A stretch of 64,000 bases of DNA. It comes from Gammaproteobacteria bacterium (GTDB taxonomy: Bacteria; Pseudomonadota; Gammaproteobacteria; UBA4575). The notes beneath the pieces are model-generated. The model did no database searches. It was given only the letters and a program-made list of their open reading frames with translations, and had not been told where the DNA came from. Positions 57,628 to 64,000 of this stretch are shown here, piece after piece (within the stretch, counting starts at the first letter, position 1; each line of letters starts with the position of its first letter). The stretch covers positions 2,250,894-2,314,893 of the forward strand of contig CP046178.1 of NCBI GenBank assembly GCA_014075255.1, given 5' to 3'. The translations under genes and the position numbers were made by a program.

Positions 57628-60510
57628 TTATTGGCAGGCTTCACATTCTGGATCTAAGATCGAACAAGCCTGCGGTGCTTTACTGTCGCCATTACTAACT
57701 GCATTCAGTTTGCTTTCTCGACCTTCGACGGTACTTTTTTCTACATGCGTAGCGCCCATAGAGCGTAAGTAGTAAGTAGTTTTTAAGCCACGTACCCAGG
57801 CTAACTTGTATAAGTTATCTAGTTTTGTGCCTGAAGGTTCTGACATGTATAAATTGAGCGACTGTGCTTGATCAATCCATTTTTGTCGGCGCGAAGCCGC
57901 TTCGACTAACCAGCGTGGATCTACTTCAAACGCAGTGGCATATAACACTTTTAAATCTTCTGGAACGCGATCAATCGATTGCACACTGCCATCATAATAT
58001 TTGAGGTCATTGGCCATGACTTCATCCCAAATGTTGCGTTGCTTTAAGTCGTCAATTAAATGTGGATTGCTTACCGTAAACTCACCGGATAAATTCGATT
58101 TCACAAATAAATTTTGGTAGGTAGGTTCGATGCTTTGTGTCACACCACAAATATTAGAAATAGTTGCGGTTGGTGCAATTGCCATGGTGTTGGAGTTGCG
58201 CATGCCCACGGATTGCACACGTTGACGTAAGCTGTCCCAATCCATCGTCATGCTGCGATCTTGTTTTAAATAATCACCGCGACCTTGTTCTAAAATTTCA
58301 ATCGAATCGATGGGTAAAATACCTTGGTCCCACAATGAGCCTTTATAGGTTGCATAGGCGCCGCGCTCTTCGGCTAAGTTGCTAGAAGCTTGAATGGCGA
58401 AGTAGCTAACCGCTTCCATCGAACGATCGGCAAATTCCACTGCGTCTTGGCTGCTATACGAGATGCGTTGCTTATACAGTGCATCTTGAAAGCCCATCAT
58501 ACCCAAGCCCACTGGACGGTGACGCAAGTTAGAACGTTTTGCTTTGTCTACGCTGTAATAGTTGTATTCAATTACGTTGTCTAACATGCGCATCGCGGTA
58601 GAGATGGTTTGTTCTAGCTTATTAAGATTTAAGCCGTTTTCATCTATATGCGCTGCGAGGTTTACAGAACCTAGGTTACACACTGCAATTTCATCTTGCT
58701 TGGTGTTCAGCGTGATTTCTGTGCATAGATTAGAAGAGTGCACTACACCAGTGTGTTGTTGTGGCGAACGTAAATTACATGGATCTTTAAATGTGATCCA
58801 AGGATGACCGGTTTCATACAACATGCCGAGCATCTTGCGCCAGAGGTCTACCGCTTTTAGACGTTTGAAGTTTTTAATTTCACCGTTATCTGCCATTTTC
58901 TCGTAAGCTGCATAACGATCTTCAAAAGCTTTACCACTTAACTCGTGTAAATCCGGTGCTTCATGTGGTGAGAATAATGTCCAAGGCTTGTCCTCGCTGA
59001 CACGCTTCATGAATAAATCTGGCACCCAGTTGGCCGTGTTCATATCATGGGTGCGACGACGATCATCACCGGTGTTTTTGCGTAGGTCTAAAAACTCTTC
59101 TATGTCTAAGTGCCAAGTTTCTAAGTAGGCGCACATTGCACCTTTACGTTTACCGCCTTGATTGACTGCAACCGCGGTGTCGTTAGCCACTTTAAGAAAC
59201 GGAACCACACCTTGTGATTTACCATTAGTACCTTTGATGTGTGCGCCCATGGAGCGTACCGGTGTCCAATCATTGCCTAAACCGCCCGCAAACTTGGATA
59301 ACATGGCATCGTCTTGAATCGCTTCAAAGATGCCGTGTAGATCATCCGGCACGGTGGTTAAGTAACAAGAAGATAATTGTGGGCGTAAAGTGCCAGAGTT
59401 AAATAAAGTAGGCGTTGAGCTCATGAAGTCAAACGAAGACAACAACATGTAGAACTCAATCGCACGTTCTTCACGCTCCACTTCGTTCAGTGCTAAACCC
59501 ATCGCTACGCGCATAAAAAATGCTTGTGGCAATTCAAATCGAGTGCCCTCACTTTGAATGAAGTAACGGTCATACAAAGTTTGCATACCCAGGTAGGTGA
59601 ACTGGTGGTCACGCTTCGGTTGTAACGCTTTACCAAGTTTCTTTATGTCATATTCGCTAGCCAGTTTTGGATCTAATAATTCTAAGGAAATCGCTTTGTG
59701 AATATAGTGTTCAAAGTAGTCTGCATACTGATAAGACATTTCTTTGAAGGTAGCTTCAGTAGGCATGTCATAGACAAAAGTAAGTGCTTCACGACGCAGG
59801 GTATCTAACAATAAGCGTGCTGCTACATAGCTGTAATTTGGTTCTTGTTCAATGAGTGTGCGTGCGCTCATGGTGACCGCTGTGCCCACTTCATTTTCAG
59901 GAATGCCGTCGTATAAGTTGCGCAGGGTTTCATCGATGATCGGTCGTGCGGGTACATCAACGGTATCTGTACAGGCTTCTTCCACCATGCGCGACAAGCG
60001 CTCGACATCTAGAAGTTTTACATTACCTGCCTCATCTTTTACGTTCAGGTTAGGAGTGTCGGTTTCTTGTTGGCTAGTATGTGCAGCCAATTCAATTTGT
60101 GCGCGTTCTTGTGTGCGTTCTTCTCTATATAAGACATAGGCGCGAGCTATTTTATGGTGCTCACTGCGCATCAGAGCCAGTTCAACCTGGTCTTGTATGT
60201 CTTCTATATGGAAGGTGCCGCCTTGTGGGCGACTGCGTGACAGGGCATAGAAAACTGTGTCAGTAATCTTATCCACCATCTCATGAATACGAGTTGATGC
60301 CGCGGCATGACCGCCTTCAACGGCTAGAAAGGCTTTAGTGACCGCAACCTTAATTTTTTCACGATCAAAGGTGGTTACCTTGCCATTACGGCGAATTACA
60401 CGATATTGGCCGGGTGCTGTGGCAGCAATTTCAAGTTTAGTAGGTGCATTATTTTCATGTGGAGTGTTTGGGGTTTTTTCTTCGGTAATAGTAGTAAGTT
60501 CTGGCTGCAT
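57628..60510 (-). CDS. nrdA: Ribonucleotide reductase class Ia alpha subunit
   Basis: The 960-residue NrdA has an N-terminal ATP-cone (YRVIRRNGKVTTFDREKI, FHIEDIQDQVELALM) and a second cone-like segment (about 150-240). The active-site region holds SSCYLTTVP and NLCTEITL, with Cys and Glu of the radical site. The C-terminal redox pair is in ECEACQ. It makes dNDPs with NrdB, 82 bp downstream. The two cones resemble Pseudomonas NrdA and give allosteric on/off control by dATP. Confidence 0.97.
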   Translation of the reverse strand: MQPELTTITEEKTPNTPHENNAPTKLEIAATAPGQYRVIRRNGKVTTFDREKIKVAVTKAFLAVEGGHAAASTRIHEMVDKITDTVFYALSRSRPQGGTFHIEDIQDQVELALMRSEHHKIARAYVLYREERTQERAQIELAAHTSQQETDTPNLNVKDEAGNVKLLDVERLSRMVEEACTDTVDVPARPIIDETLRNLYDGIPENEVGTAVTMSARTLIEQEPNYSYVAARLLLDTLRREALTFVYDMPTEATFKEMSYQYADYFEHYIHKAISLELLDPKLASEYDIKKLGKALQPKRDHQFTYLGMQTLYDRYFIQSEGTRFELPQAFFMRVAMGLALNEVEREERAIEFYMLLSSFDFMSSTPTLFNSGTLRPQLSSCYLTTVPDDLHGIFEAIQDDAMLSKFAGGLGNDWTPVRSMGAHIKGTNGKSQGVVPFLKVANDTAVAVNQGGKRKGAMCAYLETWHLDIEEFLDLRKNTGDDRRRTHDMNTANWVPDLFMKRVSEDKPWTLFSPHEAPDLHELSGKAFEDRYAAYEKMADNGEIKNFKRLKAVDLWRKMLGMLYETGHPWITFKDPCNLRSPQQHTGVVHSSNLCTEITLNTKQDEIAVCNLGSVNLAAHIDENGLNLNKLEQTISTAMRMLDNVIEYNYYSVDKAKRSNLRHRPVGLGMMGFQDALYKQRISYSSQDAVEFADRSMEAVSYFAIQASSNLAEERGAYATYKGSLWDQGILPIDSIEILEQGRGDYLKQDRSMTMDWDSLRQRVQSVGMRNSNTMAIAPTATISNICGVTQSIEPTYQNLFVKSNLSGEFTVSNPHLIDDLKQRNIWDEVMANDLKYYDGSVQSIDRVPEDLKVLYATAFEVDPRWLVEAASRRQKWIDQAQSLNLYMSEPSGTKLDNLYKLAWVRGLKTTYYLRSMGATHVEKSTVEGRESKLNAVSNGDSKAPQACSILDPECEACQ

Positions 60511-60624
60511 TTGGTCTCTCAGCTTGGCATTATAAGTTATTGTTTTTACTTCCCTTTTTCACGCGCCCTTAGATCTATTTTTATAAACTTCAGGTAAACT
60601 GAAGTGGACTGCTGTGAACGGGGA

Positions 60625-60671
60625 TTACTATAAATTGGGGTGAGAATTTCGTCAAGCACAACATCTTGTGT
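60625..60671 (-). promoter_or_regulatory. nrd promoter with two NrdR-box-like sites
   Basis: On the minus strand TTGACG (60655-60650), a 17-nt spacer, then TATAGT (60632-60627) form a good sigma70 promoter. Two NrdR-like sites are 31 bp apart: GCACAACATCTTGTGT (60656-60671, plus strand) just upstream of -35, and TTACTATAAATTGGGG (60625-60640) overlapping -10. They match 13 and 11 of 16 positions of the NrdR consensus by my count. The start site would be near 60620. This is the known NrdR architecture. Confidence 0.72.
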
Positions 60672-60677
60672 GTATGG

Positions 60678-60709
60678 TGTGGAATAAGCTGTGGATAAGC
60701 TGTGGATAA
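60678..60709. promoter_or_regulatory. Tandem DnaA boxes upstream of the nrd promoter
   Basis: TGTGGATAA occurs at 60690-60698 and 60701-60709, the exact complement of the consensus DnaA box TTATCCACA. A near-match TGTGGAATAA starts at 60678. The spacing is 11-12 bp, so they lie on one face of the helix. DnaA boxes in the nrdAB promoter are known in E. coli, where DnaA helps couple dNTP supply to replication. Confidence 0.8.
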
Positions 60710-61026
60710 GCCGTTGGTTGAATACAATTAGGTTAAAATATCCTGAACGTTCGTGTGGTTGGAGAAAAGCAAGCTTTTTTTGGCGCTTTTGACTTAAAAT
60801 CTTTCGATCGATTGGATAGAAAAGTTTTATAAAAGATCTTCTTTTTTTTGTACTGGGGCACACTGAGATCTGCAAAAACGACCGTTTAAATTTTTCCAAA
60901 TTTAATTTTTTACTCAAAAATATATTCAACGTGAATTCAGAGATATTAAGTAAAAAATTTGTTTGCGTCATGATGCCTAGGCATACATAAGTCCCGTCAT
61001 TTTTAATAATTAACTAATGTAATTAC

Positions 61027-62835
61027 ATGCAATTTCACGCACGAACCGAAGAGCCGCATAAAAAACGTACCGATTTTAAAAATCTGTTGCAGATGTTTCC
61101 TTATTTGTGGGCCTTTCGTTGGCGAGTGCTCATTGCTTTAGGGTGTTTAGTGATCGCTAAAGTGGCGACGGTTGCAGTGCCATTAATTTTGAAGCGCATT
61201 GTTGATTCATTAGATGTAGAAGCTAGTTTATTAATATTGCCATTAGGTTTTTTATTAGCCTATGGCGCTTTGCGTTTAACCACTGCGATATTTAATGAGT
61301 TGCGTGATGTGTTATTTGCGCGCGTTCGCTACCGTGCAATCCAAAATCTTTCTACGCGTGTGTTGGAGCACTTGCATAACTTGTCGTTGCGTTTTCATTT
61401 AGAAAGACAAACCGGCTCGATCACACGTGATCTGGAACGCGGTACGCAAAGTCTGTCTTCGATTATCAATTATATGGTGTTTATTATCGTGCCGACTTTT
61501 GTTGAGTTGGGATTGGTTGCAGCCATTTTATTGGGTGCTTATGCATTGAAATTTTCAGTCGCGACCTTGATTACGATCATCATATATATCTCATTCACTC
61601 TATTTGTAACTAATTGGCGCATGAAATATCGCCACGAAATGAACCGTTTGGATTCGCAAGCCAACTCGATTGCCGTAGATAGTTTGCTGAACTATGAAAC
61701 CGTAAAGTATTTTAATAATGAGCGTTATGAGTTATCGCGCTATGGTGAAACGCTTTCGCAGTGGGAGAATGCAGCGGTAAAAAGTATTACTACCATGTCG
61801 ATGTTGAACTTTGGTCAAGCCTTCATCATTGCTATTGGCGTTACCATCATCATGATTTTTGCAGCCGGTGGCGTGGCTGATGGAAGTATGACGTTGGGTG
61901 ATTTGGTATTGGTGAATGCATTGATGTTGCAATTGTTTGTGCCGCTTAATACTTTGGGTATTGTGTATCGACAGATTACGTATTCACTGGCAGATATGGA
62001 TATGTTGGTGAAGCTGTTGCAAAAAGATACTGAAATTAAAGATGCAAACGATGCAAAGCAATTGGCAGTAAGTGCAGCGCAAATTGAATTCGATAATGTT
62101 TCGTTTTCATATAACCAAGATCGCGAAATTTTACGTAATGTTTCCATCGCTATTCCTTCGGGACATAAAGTAGCCGTAGTCGGCGCCTCGGGTGCGGGTA
62201 AGTCGACCGTCGCACGTTTGCTGTTTCGTTTTTATGATGTGACTGAGGGTGCAGTACGAATTGATGGTCAGGATCTGCGCGAATGCACGCAACAAAGTCT
62301 GCATGAAAACATTGCCGTCGTTCCACAAGACACCGTGCTATTTAATGAGAGCATCTTTTTCAATATCCAGTACGCTAAACCCGGTGCGAGCAAAGAAGAG
62401 ATTGAACAGGCTGCGAGGCTGGCCAATATCCATGACTTTATTGAACAGCTTCCACAACAGTATGAAACCATTGTCGGTGAACGTGGCCTGAAGCTTTCAG
62501 GTGGTGAAAAGCAACGCGTTGCGATTGCGCGTGCGGTATTGAAAAATCCAAGGATTGTTATTTTTGACGAAGCGACTTCCAGCTTGGATTCGCAATCGGA
62601 AAGTATGATTTTGAATGCCATGCAAGAGGTCACCCAAGGGGTCACTACCCTGGTGATTGCGCACCGTCTTTCAACTATTGTTGATGCCGATAGTATCTAT
62701 GTGTTTGACCATGGGCAGGTAGTGGAAACGGGTAGCCATCGTGAGCTGCTAGCGCAACAGGGTATTTATGCCAATATGTGGGCGCTACAACAGGAAGAAC
62801 GTGCCGCGGAAAAAGCTGTCGAATCAGAAGTTTAA
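61027..62835 (+). CDS. Atm1/ABCB7-family ABC exporter
   Basis: The 602-residue half-transporter has six N-terminal membrane helices and a C-terminal ATPase with GASGAGKST, LSGGEKQRVAIAR and IVIFDEATSSLD. It resembles Atm1/AtmA proteins, with segments such as LNYETVKYFNNE and LVLVNALMLQLFVPL. Atm1 relatives export glutathione-containing or metal-thiol compounds. The actual substrate is unknown. It is divergent from nrdA, with 516 bp between them. Confidence 0.9.
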   Translation: MQFHARTEEPHKKRTDFKNLLQMFPYLWAFRWRVLIALGCLVIAKVATVAVPLILKRIVDSLDVEASLLILPLGFLLAYGALRLTTAIFNELRDVLFARVRYRAIQNLSTRVLEHLHNLSLRFHLERQTGSITRDLERGTQSLSSIINYMVFIIVPTFVELGLVAAILLGAYALKFSVATLITIIIYISFTLFVTNWRMKYRHEMNRLDSQANSIAVDSLLNYETVKYFNNERYELSRYGETLSQWENAAVKSITTMSMLNFGQAFIIAIGVTIIMIFAAGGVADGSMTLGDLVLVNALMLQLFVPLNTLGIVYRQITYSLADMDMLVKLLQKDTEIKDANDAKQLAVSAAQIEFDNVSFSYNQDREILRNVSIAIPSGHKVAVVGASGAGKSTVARLLFRFYDVTEGAVRIDGQDLRECTQQSLHENIAVVPQDTVLFNESIFFNIQYAKPGASKEEIEQAARLANIHDFIEQLPQQYETIVGERGLKLSGGEKQRVAIARAVLKNPRIVIFDEATSSLDSQSESMILNAMQEVTQGVTTLVIAHRLSTIVDADSIYVFDHGQVVETGSHRELLAQQGIYANMWALQQEERAAEKAVESEV

Positions 62836-62890
62836 GTGATACCGAGAATGGAATTAGTATGAGACATTTTTGCAAAGTACAATATTAATT

Positions 62891-63280
62891 ATGAGCCAAA
62901 ATATGAGCGACTCTAAAAATCCTTCAGAAGCTGTCATAAAAGAACAAGTACTGCACGCTGATTTAGCCGACCACGGTGGTTGCGCAAATTCAGAGCCGTT
63001 TGCGTTGCGAGTGATAGGTGACAGTATGGAGCCTGAATTCAAAGATGGCTGTATTATTATTATCGATTCAGCTGCGGCTGTAGAGAGCGGTAGTTATGTG
63101 CTGGCAATGGTAAATGAAGAATATATTTTTCGCCAATTCATTGTTGAAGATGATCGCTATTATCTGCGCGCACTCAAACAGGGCTATGAAGAAATATCAC
63201 TTTCGAATAGGGATGCAGTGCGAGGCGTTATTGTTCAACGTGCGGGTACACGTCGTAAAGATCACAAACACTATACTTAA
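62891..63280 (+). CDS. S24/LexA-like peptidase-fold protein, catalytic Lys replaced
   Basis: The 129-residue protein has the S24 core FALRVIGDSMEPEFKDG with Ser45, but at the place of the usual Lys in KR it has R81 (YIFRQF). This suggests a non-cleaving variant; similar FRQ versions may be a family of their own. No DNA-binding domain precedes it. I use ATG 62891, since an in-frame TTG lies seven codons upstream. Confidence 0.75.
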   Translation: MSQNMSDSKNPSEAVIKEQVLHADLADHGGCANSEPFALRVIGDSMEPEFKDGCIIIIDSAAAVESGSYVLAMVNEEYIFRQFIVEDDRYYLRALKQGYEEISLSNRDAVRGVIVQRAGTRRKDHKHYT

Positions 63281-63677
63281 GTAATACCTCTGATTTACTT
63301 TATTAGATTTAGTTCATAAGTCTTTTTTCGCGTCTAAGCTCCAAGTTATTCCTCCTCTGTTTGTCGTTTATTCCATTGCTTCCACCTTTTGTCGTGAAGA
63401 TGTCGTTCACCTGTAATATTTTATTAACTTTCTGTGTATAGTCTGCGCCCCGTTACTTAAAGGATAAGCCAAAAGTGTTGGGCTTAAGAATTTAAGTATC
63501 TATATATTCAATATGCCGATGATAAACGACTGGTGATTGAAACTAGAACCGAGTTGTCTCGTAGCAGTTTAAAAAATGCTTAAGTAATGATGCTAATTGA
63601 CGATAAAGGTGTAGTTAAATCTTAGGATTATAAGAATATCGATTATTACGAATAAAAAAGATTCATATCGATAAATT
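63281..63677. other. Intergenic region, about 400 bp
   Basis: I find no convincing gene here. A 35-codon frame around 63500-63590 (YADDKRLVIETRTELSRSS) has coding-like residues but no start codon, so it may be a degraded remnant. No hairpin of note. Confidence 0.3.
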
Positions 63678-63704
63678 GAACTTGAAGTGATTGGCTCCGT
63701 CTAA
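63678..63704 (+). promoter_or_regulatory. Candidate ECF (sigmaE/AlgU-type) promoter
   Basis: GAACTT (63678-63683), a 16-nt spacer, then TCTAA (63700-63704) matches the AlgU/RpoE consensus GAACTT-N16/17-TCtgA well. It lies 78 bp before the ATG of the 36-residue gene, with an expected transcript start near 63712. Confidence 0.55.
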
Positions 63705-63782
63705 CTAACATAAGTACTGAAAAAATAATTTTTAACGATATTATTAATTTAACCCATAATTTTAAAATAGAGGAACATTACC

Positions 63783-63893
63783 ATGACTAGCTGCGTAGAG
63801 AATGCCTTTGCATACAATGTATTGATGCCTGATGTGTTGTTATTTGTAGTAGGAATATCGACTGTATTTGGCTTAATGCTTTTAATTTTTTAA
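63783..63893 (+). CDS. 36-residue single-helix membrane protein
   Basis: MTSCVENAFAYNVLMPDVLL followed by a hydrophobic tail gives one transmembrane helix (about residues 18-36). AGAGGAA precedes the ATG at suitable distance, and a strong terminator follows the stop by about 50 bp. This small gene falls below normal ORF cut-offs. The upstream ECF-type promoter suggests envelope-stress control. No family is recognised. Confidence 0.65.
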   Translation: MTSCVENAFAYNVLMPDVLLFVVGISTVFGLMLLIF

Positions 63894-63941
63894 TACATAC
63901 CGATTTTATACGTAGATATTTCTCCCCTTAGTTGCGTAACT

Positions 63942-63968
63942 AGCCCCGTCTTTTAGCGGGGCTTTTTT
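63942..63968 (+). terminator. Intrinsic terminator after the 36-residue gene
   Basis: AGCCCCG (63942-63948) pairs with CGGGGCT (63957-63963) around an 8-nt loop, followed by six T's. Confidence 0.9.
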
Positions 63969-64000
63969 ATTCTTAAAATAAATGATGTACGACCGCCATG

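Noticed and set aside
60546-60971. 141-codon minus-strand frame upstream of nrdA
   Set aside because: It runs through the NrdR and DnaA sites and the nrd promoter, has no ribosome-binding site, and its residue composition is not protein-like.
63480-63595. Possible coding remnant before the 36-residue gene
   Set aside because: No start codon and only about 35 codons; too weak to list as a gene.
1-64000. tRNA or rRNA genes
   Set aside because: I looked for T-loop GTTCRANYC-like motifs and acceptor stems and found none that fold; no rRNA-like sequence was seen.

Overview
The window looks like an AT-rich chromosome segment of a gammaproteobacterium. Support comes from TtcA, DbpA, YbiT, GltBD, SelO, a Pseudomonas-like NrdA/NrdB pair with two ATP-cones on NrdA, and an FNR with four cluster cysteines. 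The genus cannot be fixed from sequence reading alone. I see no tRNA, rRNA, CRISPR array, IS element or prophage.

Layout. 1-16.4 kb is housekeeping: the glycerate kinase 3' end, small unknown genes, gltBD, a phospholipid-methyltransferase-like protein, ttcA, a rhomboid protease, dbpA, ybiT, and a coiled-coil/helix-hairpin-helix gene split by a one-base shift in an A7 run. 16.9-36.9 kb is mixed metabolism and transport: SSS symporter, nuclease lipoprotein, SDRs, glycosyltransferase, a coiled-coil paralogue of the split gene, His/Arg-rich secreted protein, MATE pump, GST, rhodanese, EamA and DoxX proteins, SelO, MOSC protein, a mercuric-reductase-like flavoprotein with a TonB receptor, and an ankyrin-DUF4253 gene cut by an in-frame UGA. 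37-42.5 kb carries an SDR, DUF3179 and DUF547 proteins, and a run of small secreted or envelope proteins. 42.7-44.9 kb is a bufferin-type RiPP operon (BufA2-like precursor with a duplicated Cys module, DUF692/MNIO enzyme, DUF2063 partner).

45-56 kb is the most distinctive region. An FNR regulator lies between a leftward pair (truncated haemoglobin, cytochrome c) and a rightward run of twelve tightly packed genes: two GST-like proteins, an AlkB/XylM-type membrane di-iron enzyme, a small membrane protein, SCO, a C-type (cbb3-like) oxidase set N-O-Q-P with an unusual P subunit, a FadL-type porin, a DUF302 protein and a hemerythrin. Both sides have a perfect CTGAT-N4-ATCAG box followed at the same 22-nt distance by the same hexamer TAACCT, so they appear to form one oxygen- or NO-responsive regulon. 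The gene content suggests uptake and oxygenation of a hydrophobic substrate linked to high-affinity respiration at low O2. This is inference and the best candidate for an undescribed system.

56-64 kb holds nrdA-nrdB plus a small downstream gene, whose promoter carries a readable NrdR-box pair and DnaA boxes; an Atm1-like ABC exporter; an S24-like protein; and a 36-residue membrane protein with an ECF (sigmaE/AlgU)-type promoter and its own terminator.
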